DNA of 64,000 bases from positions 43,026 through 107,025 of the IMG/VR virus record IMGVR_UViG_3300036945_000814; one strand, written 5' to 3'. Position 1 is the first letter of the stretch, and every line of letters begins with the position of its first letter. A program made the translations under genes and the position numbers. The notes beneath the pieces were generated by a model that did no database searches, was not told the DNA's origin, and saw nothing but the letters and a program-made list of their open reading frames with translations. Origin of the DNA: a virus. Shown here piece after piece: positions 52,225-60,330 of the stretch.

Positions 52225-54156
52225 ATGGATCTACCTAAGTTTCATCCGAACGAGCGCGTCGACCTCGGCGACATCGAGTTCCTGTCCACCGGGCAGCTCG
52301 GCGAGTTTCAGCGGTTGCAGACGAACCTCATTGTCGGCGAGGCCGTCAAGCGCATCCTCGACGGATTCAGCTTCGCCATCTTCTCGCCCACGGTCATGAC
52401 CATTTCCTTCGGCAAGGCGATCCTCGCCGAGAACCGACAGACCGCCGTGCGCTACGGGCAGCTCGTCGGCGGCGGGAGCCCCGTCGAGGGTGTGGCCTCG
52501 CAGAACGTCTCATTCTCGGGCATCGCCGCGGCCTACAGCGTCTTCGTCCGCTTCGTCTACGGCGACGGCGTGCAGTCCAACCGCGCCTTCTGGGACACGA
52601 TCCTCGCTCAAGAGGAAGTGCAGGCCGTCAACACGCGCAAGGTCGCCGGATGGCAGGCCATCGTCGCGCTCACCGTGAACGACCCCGGCGCCGACTGGCT
52701 GCGCATCGTCGACATCGCGTGGGATGGATCTGCGCTCGGTTCTTCGGTGATCACCGACAAGCGCACGTTCTTGTTCGAGGGGCCGGCCGACTCGACGCCG
52801 CAGAGCTTCCGCCCGACGTGGGGTGGCGGCGCAGACCGCAACGCCGCCCGCGCCACCAACGGCGTCAAGACGCTCGAACGCTTCGCCTCGGCCGTGCTCA
52901 AAAAGATCGAGGAGATCCAAAGCGACACGCCGACGACGCGATGGTGGGATGCCCCCGTCGAGCCCTTGAGCAAGAAGGTGAGCCGCTTCGGTGACCTCTT
53001 GCTCGTGGGCAACTACAAGATCACGGGCGGCTTCGAGGTCGACGGCGGCACGTCCGTCTTCGAGCAGATCAACCCCGACGTGACCAACCGGGGGATGGGC
53101 ACGTCGCTGCTCCGGTGGGATGCGTTTCTGCGCGACCTCAACACGACAGGGGCCGTGACGGTCACGGGCACTCTCTCGCTCGCGGGCGGCGGCCGTACCT
53201 CCAGCTCGATCATCCCCGACTTCGACGACGGCTACACCTTCGGCGATGCGTCGTTCAAGTGGAGCGACGTCTACACCAACTTCCTGCACGCCGGGCAGAT
53301 CCGCCGACAGCCGGCGATCCTCACCGCCGACATCGGCACAAGCGTCGCGCGGTTCCGAAAACTGTGGTTTGAGAGCGGAGACTTTTCCGCGGGACTGACG
53401 GCCTTCGGCCCGATCTCTTTCGGGTCCACGCTGACGACCGACGGCAGCATCTTCACGTCGGGCGCAACGAGGGATCTCGGCACCGTGACGTCGGCGGGCA
53501 CCCGGTGGAATGTATTTGCCAACACGCTCAACGTGCTGGCCGCTGCCACGTTCGCCGGCACGCTGGCGCCATCGGCCTCCGGCGTCGACCTCGGCTCGCT
53601 CGCGGCCCGCTGGGATGTCTTCGGCGGCACCGGCAACTTCTCCGGCACGCTCACGTCTGATGACATCGAGCCGAGCGGGTCGGGGAAGAACATCGGCAGC
53701 GGCAACACCGCCGCGACCCGCTACAGCAATGTCTACTGCACCAACATCAATGTCGGCACGCTGTTGGTTATCGGCGCCGGCTCCGGCACCGACATCAACC
53801 TTGCCAGCGCCGGTAACGTCCTCAACGTCGGCGGCCGTGTGTGGTTCTTCGGCGGCACCAACAACAAGGAGTCGCAGATCCAACTTGATCAGGACTTCAT
53901 TGGCCCTGACGACGACGGCAACACTTCCCTCGGCGCCGCCGGCGTGACGAGCGATGTCGGCATCATGATGACCTTCCGCTCAAGCAACGCGCGCGTTGCC
54001 GGAACGGTGAGCCCGACCGCCGACCGGCAACTTCACATCGCAACGACGTTTGGCCCGACTTCCCAATGCGGCGCCATCAAAGTTCAGCTACAGGACGGGG
54101 CCGGCGGCACACAAACACGCGGATTCATTCGCGTGTGGTTCACGCCCGTCGGATGA
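52225..54156 (+). CDS. Tail fibre protein with shaft repeats
   Basis: The 643-residue protein has an N-terminal attachment domain (residues 1-200) and then shaft repeats of about 37 residues around DLGTVTSAGTRWNVFANTLN, DLGSLAARWDVFGGTGNFSG and IGSGNTAATRYSNVYCTNIN. The C-terminus is globular. Such repeats form trimeric shafts in long tail fibres. A small coiled-coil protein follows. Confidence 0.7.
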   Translation: MDLPKFHPNERVDLGDIEFLSTGQLGEFQRLQTNLIVGEAVKRILDGFSFAIFSPTVMTISFGKAILAENRQTAVRYGQLVGGGSPVEGVASQNVSFSGIAAAYSVFVRFVYGDGVQSNRAFWDTILAQEEVQAVNTRKVAGWQAIVALTVNDPGADWLRIVDIAWDGSALGSSVITDKRTFLFEGPADSTPQSFRPTWGGGADRNAARATNGVKTLERFASAVLKKIEEIQSDTPTTRWWDAPVEPLSKKVSRFGDLLLVGNYKITGGFEVDGGTSVFEQINPDVTNRGMGTSLLRWDAFLRDLNTTGAVTVTGTLSLAGGGRTSSSIIPDFDDGYTFGDASFKWSDVYTNFLHAGQIRRQPAILTADIGTSVARFRKLWFESGDFSAGLTAFGPISFGSTLTTDGSIFTSGATRDLGTVTSAGTRWNVFANTLNVLAAATFAGTLAPSASGVDLGSLAARWDVFGGTGNFSGTLTSDDIEPSGSGKNIGSGNTAATRYSNVYCTNINVGTLLVIGAGSGTDINLASAGNVLNVGGRVWFFGGTNNKESQIQLDQDFIGPDDDGNTSLGAAGVTSDVGIMMTFRSSNARVAGTVSPTADRQLHIATTFGPTSQCGAIKVQLQDGAGGTQTRGFIRVWFTPVG

Positions 54157-54166
54157 GGAATGACGC

Positions 54167-54463
54167 ATGACGATCCAAGCATTCAACGCAGACAAGTACC
54201 TCGACACCTTGCTCGCCAGTGACGGCAAGCAGCTCAACGAGGCCGAGCAGAAGATCCTCGCCAAGCTCAAGGCGGCCGACGCCGCCATGCCCCGGATCCG
54301 AGCGCGCATCGAGCAGATCGAGCAGGAACGCCAGCAGCTCACGGGCAAGCTCAATCAGATCGCGGGGCAGGCGCAGGTGTGCTCGGCGCTCCTGATCGAA
54401 GCGGAGCAGGACAGGCAGCCGGTCGTGCCGCTGGCCGACATCACCGCCGCGCTCGTGCCGTGA
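54167..54463 (+). CDS. Coiled-coil protein after fibre gene
   Basis: The 98-residue product is mostly a coiled coil (RIEQIEQERQQLTGKLNQIA). Small helical proteins next to fibre genes are sometimes fibre assembly chaperones, which is a guess here. It sits 10 bases after the fibre stop. Confidence 0.5.
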   Translation: MTIQAFNADKYLDTLLASDGKQLNEAEQKILAKLKAADAAMPRIRARIEQIEQERQQLTGKLNQIAGQAQVCSALLIEAEQDRQPVVPLADITAALVP

Positions 54464-54489
54464 GGTAGGCTCAAGGCACGAGGTGCTTT

Positions 54490-54930
54490 GTGGAACCAGA
54501 CCAGATCGACATGCCCGCAGCCGTCGTTTCGATGACGCCCGAGCCGGCGGCGCCGCAACTCGCGGCGATCTTCGACGTGAACGCCCTGCTCACGCACTGG
54601 AACGTGCTGCTCATCGTGGCGGTGTGGGCCGGGATCCAGTCGGTCAAGCGCGCCTGCCCCGACGAGTGGTTCGACGCCGGCAAGCCGCTGGCGCGGCTTC
54701 TGCCGCTGGCGCCGCTCGTGGTCTGCTCGGTCGCCGTGTGGATCCCCGGCCCGTGGCTCGATCCCGCCGAGACGCCGGCGCAGAAGCTCATCCTCGGCGT
54801 CATCCTCGGCACCGTCACGAGCAACTTCCACACGATCGCCAGCCGGCTCGGGCTGCACTCGATCCTCGGCATCGAGGCGGACACGCGCAAGCTCAAGCCG
54901 TCGTCGTCGGATGAGGCGCCTGCCCCATGA
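54490..54930 (+). CDS. Holin-like membrane protein
   Basis: The 146-residue product starts at GTG 54490 behind GAGGTG. It has two or three membrane segments (NVLLIVAVWAGIQSV near 38-53, LLPLAPLVVCSVAVWIPGP near 70-88, and a weaker one near 100-115) and a charged tail. Position at the end of the tail module, before spanin-like genes, fits a holin. No endolysin is adjacent. Confidence 0.5.
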   Translation: MEPDQIDMPAAVVSMTPEPAAPQLAAIFDVNALLTHWNVLLIVAVWAGIQSVKRACPDEWFDAGKPLARLLPLAPLVVCSVAVWIPGPWLDPAETPAQKLILGVILGTVTSNFHTIASRLGLHSILGIEADTRKLKPSSSDEAPAP

Positions 54931-55271
54931 CGAAGCTCAAAGCGGCATGGACGTGGGTCAAGGCGCACTGGCCCGTCGTCGTCGCCATCGTCGTCGGCGC
55001 CATCGGCTTCGCCCTCGGCGGCGCCTTTGTCCGCGAGCTGCGCTTTCCCGACAAGCGCGTGCGACGCGAGCTTGAAGCCGCCCGCGAGGGCGAAATGGCG
55101 GCCCGCGTCGCCATCGACCACGGCACCGAGCACGCCGTCAAAGCCATCGAGGAGCAGCATGAATCCACGATCCAAGCCCTCGACGCCGCACAGAAGGCCA
55201 AGTACGAGCGCCTGCGCGCGGATCCTCGCGCTCTTGCTGCTCACCTCTCACGCCTCTCCGACAAGGGCTGA
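54927..55271 (+). CDS. Inner-membrane spanin-like protein
   Basis: The 114-residue product has one N-terminal membrane segment (VVVAIVVGAIGFALGGAFV) followed by a charged coiled coil (RRELEAAREGEMAARVAIDH and on). This is the i-spanin (Rz) layout. Its 3' part overlaps by 113 bases a secreted protein in another frame, similar in arrangement to Rz/Rz1. Overlap with the holin-like gene supports a lysis cassette. Confidence 0.5.
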   Translation: MTKLKAAWTWVKAHWPVVVAIVVGAIGFALGGAFVRELRFPDKRVRRELEAAREGEMAARVAIDHGTEHAVKAIEEQHESTIQALDAAQKAKYERLRADPRALAAHLSRLSDKG

Positions 55272-55653
55272 CGAGCCCGACGCCGTCTTCGTCGAAGAGG
55301 GCGGCCGCGCGCCGTTCGATGCGATCTGCTTCCCGCCCGCTCGCGCGGAACGCCTCGGGGCCAAGGCCGAGACGTGCGAGCTTCGACGACAGCTCGACGG
55401 CCAGCTCGCCACCGACAGGGCCGCGCTACAGCTCGACGCCTGCAACGCCAAGCTCAAGCTCGCCGACGAGGCCGGCAAAGCCCGTGAGGCGCTGCTCGTG
55501 AAGGCGCTGGAGGACGCGCGCGAGGCCGGGCGTCGTGAGGTGTGGGAGGAGCCCGCAGCCGTGCTCGCCGTGGGCGTCGTGGCGGGAATCGCCGCCACGG
55601 TCGGCGCCGTCCTGCTTGTCGGCCAGCTTCGGCCGTTGGTTCCCGCGCCGTGA
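55159..55653 (+). CDS. Secreted, membrane-anchored coiled-coil protein nested in the spanin-like gene
   Basis: ATG 55159 sits behind a perfect GAGGAG, inside the previous gene in another frame. The 164-residue product has a signal peptide (ACARILALLLLTSHASPTRA), then a periplasmic-type coiled coil with cysteines, and a C-terminal membrane segment (AVLAVGVVAGIAATVGAVLL). There is no lipobox cysteine, so it is not a classic Rz1 lipoprotein. It may be an unusual outer spanin partner. Confidence 0.5.
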   Translation: MNPRSKPSTPHRRPSTSACARILALLLLTSHASPTRADEPDAVFVEEGGRAPFDAICFPPARAERLGAKAETCELRRQLDGQLATDRAALQLDACNAKLKLADEAGKAREALLVKALEDAREAGRREVWEEPAAVLAVGVVAGIAATVGAVLLVGQLRPLVPAP

Positions 55654-55772
55654 GCTGGACGTGCGTGCTCATCGGGTTCGCCGCCGGGCTCGTGACGGCC
55701 CTGCCCCTGCTCGCCATCCGCCGGGGGCACCCGCGGGGGCGCCGCCGCGGCGACGTTGACCCGCCGCGTTAG
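55650..55772 (+). CDS. Tiny membrane peptide
   Basis: GTG 55650 overlaps the preceding stop. The 40-residue product is a single hydrophobic segment (CVLIGFAAGLVTALPLLAI) and a strongly basic tail. It ends four bases before the converging operon. Too short for confident assignment; coupling and hydrophobicity suggest a lysis accessory. Confidence 0.35.
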   Translation: MSWTCVLIGFAAGLVTALPLLAIRRGHPRGRRRGDVDPPR

Positions 55773-55776
55773 AAGA

Positions 55777-56601
55777 TCAGCCTTCGGTCGGCGACGCGGC
55801 GAGGGTTTCCCCTTCGGCCGGCGGTGGGGCTTTCGGCATTCCGGCTTCGGCCGGCGGCGCATTCCGCGCTGCTCGACGCGCGCGCACGGCGCGAGTGTGA
55901 TCGAGCCAGACCGTTCGCCCGGCCGGCATACACCATTTCTTGCGCAGCTCGACGACGATGAGGTCGTCGAGCACATAGCGGTGCTGCGGGATCGTGGGCT
56001 CGTCGATGCCCCACAAGCGCACGGCGGCGGCGCGCAGCACCTTGCGGAAGGTCATCCCGTGCGCGCCTTCGGCCCGGTTCAAGGCAGCGCAGGCGCCATG
56101 ACAAAGCTCGTGCAACAGAAGCTCAAGAGCGGCGGCTCGATCCACGCCGGGACCGAAGCGGAGGTGCGTGCGCCGGCGTGAGCCCGTGCCTCGGTAGTAG
56201 CCGGCTCGCGTGCTGCGAGCGACCACGAGCGAAGGCGGGGCGTCATGCGCCGGGATGAAGGTGCCGCGCGGCGCGGCCTTGCGCGCTTCGTCGCAGAGCA
56301 CATGCCAGTAGGACGGCACACGCTCCGGCAGGTAGGCGCCGTCGATCGTGAGCTTCGAGCGGTCGGCGGCCTTTGCCACCGATCGGGTCGCCTTGCGGCG
56401 CTCGGCGGCCTTGCCGGCCTTGGCCTTGGCCGCTTCGGCGCGGGCCTCGCGCTCGCTGTCCAGCGCCGGACAGGTGCGCTCGACGAGGCGGCCCGTTTTC
56501 TCGCTGCACGCGAGGCAGTAGCGCCGGGCGTCGTCGCGGCGGGGCTTGCTCGGGGCGAGCTTGCCCCCGGCGCACAGGGGACAGATCCATCGCTTCATCA
56601 T
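55777..56601 (-). CDS. SprT-like metallopeptidase with zinc ribbon
   Basis: The start is the first of two ATGs at 56601, overlapping the upstream gene; this gives 274 residues. The N-terminus has CPLC (about 7-10) and CLAC (about 29-32), a zinc ribbon. HELCH at about 164-168, followed by HGMTFRKVL, is the SprT/Spartan-type zinc-peptidase core. Such enzymes cleave DNA-bound proteins or crosslinks. It ends the leftward operon driven by the promoter at 57075-57111. Confidence 0.7.
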   Translation of the reverse strand: MMKRWICPLCAGGKLAPSKPRRDDARRYCLACSEKTGRLVERTCPALDSEREARAEAAKAKAGKAAERRKATRSVAKAADRSKLTIDGAYLPERVPSYWHVLCDEARKAAPRGTFIPAHDAPPSLVVARSTRAGYYRGTGSRRRTHLRFGPGVDRAAALELLLHELCHGACAALNRAEGAHGMTFRKVLRAAAVRLWGIDEPTIPQHRYVLDDLIVVELRKKWCMPAGRTVWLDHTRAVRARRAARNAPPAEAGMPKAPPPAEGETLAASPTEG

Positions 56602-56834
56602 CGAGCGGCCTTCTCTTTCTTCGCCGCGAGCTTCGCCTTTCGCGCGGCCGCGGCTTCGATCTTGATCCCCATCCACGCGATCGACTCGATCGGCACGAGG
56701 TAGCGCATCCGCCGTCCCTTCTCTCGGATCTCGACGAGGTCGCCGGGCAAGAGCGTCACGATCAGGACACGGCCGCCTGAGCGGAGCGCGCTGTAGGTTT
56801 CGCGAGAAACGGGCTTGGTGAGCTTGGTTGCCAT
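56598..56834 (-). CDS. Small basic protein
   Basis: The 78-residue product contains GGRVLIVTLLPGDLVEIREK and a Lys/Ala-rich C-terminal helix. A small beta barrel with a basic tail suggests nucleic-acid binding. It overlaps the SprT-like gene by four bases and is second in the leftward operon. Confidence 0.55.
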   Translation of the reverse strand: MATKLTKPVSRETYSALRSGGRVLIVTLLPGDLVEIREKGRRMRYLVPIESIAWMGIKIEAAAARKAKLAAKKEKAAR

Positions 56835-56842
56835 GCAGACTC

Positions 56843-57067
56843 CTAGAGGAAGCGGACAGTCGCGACGGCGCCGGTGACGAAGGCGCCGCCGAAGTGGCCG
56901 GTGAGCCCGATCGTGACCTCGGCTGACTTACCGACGGTGGCGAAAACGAGGTCGTGAGCAGCCCGGATGACCGCAACGCGCGCCGCTTCCACGTCGGGCG
57001 CCGTCGCCGTGAAGTAGACGGTGCTGCCGAAGTCGGCGACGTGAACGGCGGGGGCGGTGTGGTTCAT
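56843..57067 (-). CDS. Small early protein, leaderless start
   Basis: Two in-frame ATGs exist. The one at 57076 lies inside the -10 hexamer and cannot be transcribed from that promoter, so 57067 is chosen, 7 bases after the -10. The 74-residue product (FGSTVYFTATAPDVEAARVA) is a small alpha/beta protein of unknown function and leads the leftward operon. Confidence 0.6.
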   Translation of the reverse strand: MNHTAPAVHVADFGSTVYFTATAPDVEAARVAVIRAAHDLVFATVGKSAEVTIGLTGHFGGAFVTGAVATVRFL

Positions 57068-57074
57068 GCGCTCC

Positions 57075-57111
57075 ATTCTACAGATCGCATTTGTAGTGTC
57101 AAGCGTGAGAC
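57075..57111 (-). promoter_or_regulatory. Early-type promoter P2 (leftward)
   Basis: On the minus strand, GTCTCA (57111-57106), TTGACA (57102-57097), a 16-base spacer and TAGAAT (57080-57075) precede the ATG at 57067 by 7 bases. The layout matches the other three promoters of this set, so the mRNA should be leaderless. Confidence 0.8.
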
Positions 57112-57267
57112 TGAAAATAAATGGATCGGCGCCGCGGATCTGCGCAAATGCTTGGATCTTCGGATGATCTTTCGAGATCCATCGGCGTGTCGCGTTTGGA
57201 TCTTTCGAGGCTGATCCTCCTGATCTGTCGTAAATGTGCGGATCTGCGCAGATCCGCATTATTTTGC
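57112..57267. promoter_or_regulatory. GATC-rich divergent control region, possible origin
   Basis: No gene lies here. About ten GATC sites occur within 57123-57255. A perfect 22-bp palindrome spans 57237-57258, with core GCGGATCTGCGCAGATCCGC. GATCTTTCGAG occurs twice as a direct repeat, and a partial palindrome copy (GCGGATCTGCGCA) lies near 57135. The region is AT-richer than the surroundings and separates divergent promoters. It could bind a repressor or replication initiator. Confidence 0.55.
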
Positions 57268-57304
57268 GTCTCATGCTTGACACCGGAAACGAAGCGCGTA
57301 TGAT
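57268..57304 (+). promoter_or_regulatory. Early-type promoter P3 (rightward)
   Basis: GTCTCA (57268), TTGACA (57277-57282), a 16-base spacer and TATGAT (57299-57304). Unlike the others, the gene start used is ATG 57345 with AGGAG upstream, leaving a leader of roughly 35 bases. Confidence 0.8.
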
Positions 57305-57344
57305 GGTTCTCACGGCACTACCGCCGCAGCACAGGAGCCCGCCA

Positions 57345-57854
57345 ATGACGACCACCACCGCTTCCGTCTCTGCCCGCCGCGCCGCCATCGCCCGCGAGAA
57401 CGCCCGCGCCGACGCCTACCTCGCGAGCGTCGAGAACCAGACCAACCGCTTCATCAAGGCCATCGTCGAGGCCGCCAAGCTGACCGAAGAGAACACGCCC
57501 GTCGTCGGCGGCGGCGCCAACGTCTACGGCTACTCCGACGTCATGGCTCACACCGTGATCTCGGTGAACAAGACCGGCACCGTCGCCATCATCCAGCGCG
57601 ACACCGCGACCCTGCTCAACGGTCACGGCTCGGACGCCGCGGACAAGCTGTCGTTCGAGCCCGGCGGCTTCTGCGGCCACACCTCGGGCCGGCAGCGTTA
57701 CAGCTACGAGCGCAATCCCAACGGCGAAACGCTGCGCATCACCCTCCGCGCCAAGGGCCAGCACGCCGGCACATGGCGCACCAAGGGCGCTGGCACCGGC
57801 GCCGCCCGCGTCCGCTTCGGCACCCGCTCCGAGCACTGCGACTTCAACTTCTGA
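57345..57854 (+). CDS. Early protein, unknown
   Basis: The start is ATG 57345 behind ACAGGAG; an in-frame ATG at 57303 overlaps the -10 and is rejected. The 169-residue product has an N-terminal helix (ARRAAIARENARADAYLASV) and a C-terminal mixed region ending GTRSEHCDFNF. It is the first rightward gene from the GATC-rich region and is probably expressed early. No family recognised. Confidence 0.55.
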   Translation: MTTTTASVSARRAAIARENARADAYLASVENQTNRFIKAIVEAAKLTEENTPVVGGGANVYGYSDVMAHTVISVNKTGTVAIIQRDTATLLNGHGSDAADKLSFEPGGFCGHTSGRQRYSYERNPNGETLRITLRAKGQHAGTWRTKGAGTGAARVRFGTRSEHCDFNF

Positions 57855-57916
57855 TCGCCCGCCGCCCGCGCGCTCGACGCGACGCTTGCCCCGGCCTTGC
57901 GCGGGGCTTTCGGCGT

Positions 57917-58501
57917 ATGACGAAGAGAATCAAAGCCGGCCGCCCCAACTTTGCGCCCACCTTTGCGTCGTGGGAGCACTTCGAGGACAGCAGGAAAGCG
58001 CGCATCGTGGCCCGCGCGGAACAGCTCTACCGCAAGCACCTTGTCGGCGACGAGCATGTGCCCGGCTCGTGCCTGTATTGGGCCGTGAGCGTGATCGCCG
58101 CGGCGGCCGAGACGGGGCTGCGGCTCATCCCCCAAGCCGGCACCGCGTCCTTCCAGCGGCTCCCCGGCCACCTCGACGACGGCGCCCCGACGACGCTGAC
58201 GCACTTCGGCTACGAATGGCAGCCCGGCTCCCGCTCGCTCGTGAACCTCGGCGGCCGGCTCGTGCTGCCGGAAATGCACGTCTGGGCGGCTGACCCCGTC
58301 GCCGGCGAGATCGTGGATCTCTCCACGCGGCACCTCGTCGAAATGTGCCAGACCGTCGGCGGGCTGCCGTGGCTTGAAGCCGCCCCGCCGCGGTTCCTGT
58401 GGGCGCGTCAGCTCCCCGCCGGCTGGCACTACGCGCCGACGCGCGAGGCGACGGAGCTGGCCGTGCGCTTCGCCACCGAAGCCCTCGCAGAAGAAAAATA
58501 G
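57917..58501 (+). CDS. Putative Cys-His hydrolase or transglutaminase-like protein
   Basis: The start is ATG 57917; 194 residues. VPGSCLYWAVSVIAAAAETG followed later by EMHVWAADPVAGEIVDLS gives a Cys-helix then His and Asp order, as in papain-like and transglutaminase-like enzymes. Substrate is unknown. A weak GC hairpin (57886-57905, GCCCCG/CGGGGC) with a short TTT lies between it and the previous gene. Confidence 0.5.
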   Translation: MTKRIKAGRPNFAPTFASWEHFEDSRKARIVARAEQLYRKHLVGDEHVPGSCLYWAVSVIAAAAETGLRLIPQAGTASFQRLPGHLDDGAPTTLTHFGYEWQPGSRSLVNLGGRLVLPEMHVWAADPVAGEIVDLSTRHLVEMCQTVGGLPWLEAAPPRFLWARQLPAGWHYAPTREATELAVRFATEALAEEK

Positions 58502-58821
58502 GGCCGGGCTGCATCATCGCGACAGGGCGGCGATAGGTACTTGCGGGATAGGGATCCGCCCGGCGCGCAACCGCCATTGATCAAGCCCCCGCACAGACCG
58601 CACCAAGCCGATCCAAAACCGCCACCCCTGACTCACCCATCGCCCCCGCCTTTGGGGGTTGGGGGTCGCACCTCGCTTCACGATCGTTACACGTCGATCC
58701 AACCTGTAAGGATCATAAACGTCTACTGTCGTTTTTCTTGGATCTTGGAACGGCGCTGGCGGTGTTTGTGGCGAAGCGCCACAAACACGCAGAAGCTCGC
58801 TTCGCTCGCTTCGGAGGATTC
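58502..58821. other. Intergenic region with hairpins before the helicase gene
   Basis: No convincing gene is seen in these 320 bases. It holds G/C runs (CCCCC and GGGGG near 58656-58670), a short AAACG/CGTTT hairpin with a T tract near 58719-58740, and the perfect hairpin at 58762-58788. No copy of the early promoter motif is present. Confidence 0.5.
58762..58788 (+). repeat. Perfect 12-bp hairpin in the helicase leader
   Basis: GTGTTTGTGGCG (58762-58773) pairs exactly with 58777-58788 around AAG. It ends 24 bases before the ribosome site GGAGG (58813-58817) of the helicase. No T tract follows, so regulation of translation or mRNA stability is more likely than termination. Confidence 0.85.
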
Positions 58822-60282
58822 TTGGACCCGCAGATCCGCATCGTCATGGAGAACAGCTCGGCGCGAATCGTCTTCGCGCCGCCAGCGTTGATCCAGCTCT
58901 TGCGCTACGACCTCTCGTACCTCGCCACCGAGGCGTTCACGCCGTCGGACGACGACGGCTGGGACGGCTGGATCAGGCTTATGGACGCAACCGGCTTCAT
59001 GCCAGCGGGCCTCGTGCCGACCGTGCGGCGCCTGCTCGCCAAGTACCAGATCCCCTACGCCTTCAACGATGCTCGGGAGCGCCCCGACGACGATCTGCCG
59101 CTGCACAGCGGCTTCCAGCTCCGCGACTACCAGCGCCACCTTGTCGACCGCGCCTTGAGCATGGGCCGCGGCGTGCTCGACTCCCCGCCGCGCAGCGGCA
59201 AGACGCTCATGGGCGCGGCCATCATCGACGCGAACCCGCTACACACGCTTTGGATCGCGCCTACCAAGGGCATCGTCGCGCAGACGACCCGCGCGCTCGG
59301 CAAGCTCGCGCTCGGCCCCCGTGGCGTCGTCGGCCTCACCGGAGGCTGGCCGAAGACGGCCACCGTGCCCGGCAAGCGGCGATCCGACGAGCTGCACGAC
59401 ACGCGCGTGGTCGTGACGACGGCGGCGACGGCCGTCAAGGCGCCTGAGAGTTTCTACCGATCGCGCAAGATCCTCGTCGTCGACGAGTTTCACCACGCCG
59501 CCGCGTCGACGTACCAAGAGATCAACAAGCGGGCGTCGCCGATCTACTACCGCTACGGCATGACCGGGACGCACTTCCGCAGCGACGAGAACAGCGAGAT
59601 CCTGATGGACGCGGTGCTGTCCGACGTGATCGGGCGCGTCGAGGTCAAGCAGCTCATCGACCTCGGCTTCCTCGCCCCCGTCGACTTCGTCTTCGTCCCC
59701 GTCGAGGAGCCGAAGCTCGGCCCTTGTGCCCTCGACACGGCCTACCGCATGGGCATCGTGAACCATGAGCGCCGAAACCAATGGGCCGCGTGGGCGGCGC
59801 AGACGCTCATGGCGATGGGCAAGCGGGTCATCGTCCTCGTCAAGCACGTCGCGCACGGCGCCAAGCTGGCAGGGATGATCCCCGGCGCGCAGTTTGTGCA
59901 GGGCGCCGGCGGCAGCGGCGACGACACCGTCACCGACGAAGAGGTCGAAGCGAAGATCCACGACTTCAACGCCGGTGCCTGCCCGTGCCTCGTCGGGACG
60001 TCGGTGCTTGGCGAGGGCATCGACCTCCCGGCGGCCGACGCCCTCGTCTACGCCAAGGGCGGCTCGGCGGCCGTCACCGTCACGCAAGACGTGTTTCGCG
60101 TGCTCACGGCGAGCCCCGGAAAGGCGCGCGCCATCGTCGTCGACTTCGCCGATCGGCACCACGACGGGCTCATCGCGCAGTCGGCGAACCGGGGCAGGAT
60201 CTACTCGCGCGAGGATTCATTTTCGGTGGACGTGCTCGGGCAGCCGATGGATCTCGTCGCGTGGCTCGCCCGCCGGCAATGA
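58822..60282 (+). CDS. SF2 DNA helicase (UvsW/DEAD-like)
   Basis: TTG 58822 with GGAGG four bases upstream is preferred; ATG 58846 lacks a ribosome site. The 486-residue protein has a QLRDYQRHLV Q-type motif, Walker A SPPRSGKT (about 121-128), DEFH (about 220-223), MTGTHF motif III, and GTSVLGEGIDLPAADALVYA plus VTQDVFRVLTASPGKARAIV for motifs V and VI. It is probably involved in replication initiation, branch migration or recombination. Confidence 0.8.
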   Translation: MDPQIRIVMENSSARIVFAPPALIQLLRYDLSYLATEAFTPSDDDGWDGWIRLMDATGFMPAGLVPTVRRLLAKYQIPYAFNDARERPDDDLPLHSGFQLRDYQRHLVDRALSMGRGVLDSPPRSGKTLMGAAIIDANPLHTLWIAPTKGIVAQTTRALGKLALGPRGVVGLTGGWPKTATVPGKRRSDELHDTRVVVTTAATAVKAPESFYRSRKILVVDEFHHAAASTYQEINKRASPIYYRYGMTGTHFRSDENSEILMDAVLSDVIGRVEVKQLIDLGFLAPVDFVFVPVEEPKLGPCALDTAYRMGIVNHERRNQWAAWAAQTLMAMGKRVIVLVKHVAHGAKLAGMIPGAQFVQGAGGSGDDTVTDEEVEAKIHDFNAGACPCLVGTSVLGEGIDLPAADALVYAKGGSAAVTVTQDVFRVLTASPGKARAIVVDFADRHHDGLIAQSANRGRIYSREDSFSVDVLGQPMDLVAWLARRQ

Positions 60283-60330
60283 CGACAAGCGCGTGCGATG
60301 CCGATTGATCAAGGCAGGGATTGTGGTGTA

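Noticed and set aside
43821-54156. Diversity-generating retroelement in the fibre region
   Set aside because: No reverse transcriptase or template/variable repeat pair was seen; the tandem repeats are adjacent in-frame duplications.
57303-57344. ATG 57303 as the start of the first rightward early gene
   Set aside because: It overlaps the -10 hexamer, so it cannot be on the transcript; ATG 57345 has a good AGGAG.
58656-58675. CCCCC/GGGGG hairpin near 58660 as a terminator
   Set aside because: No T tract follows and the stem is short; kept only as part of the intergenic description.
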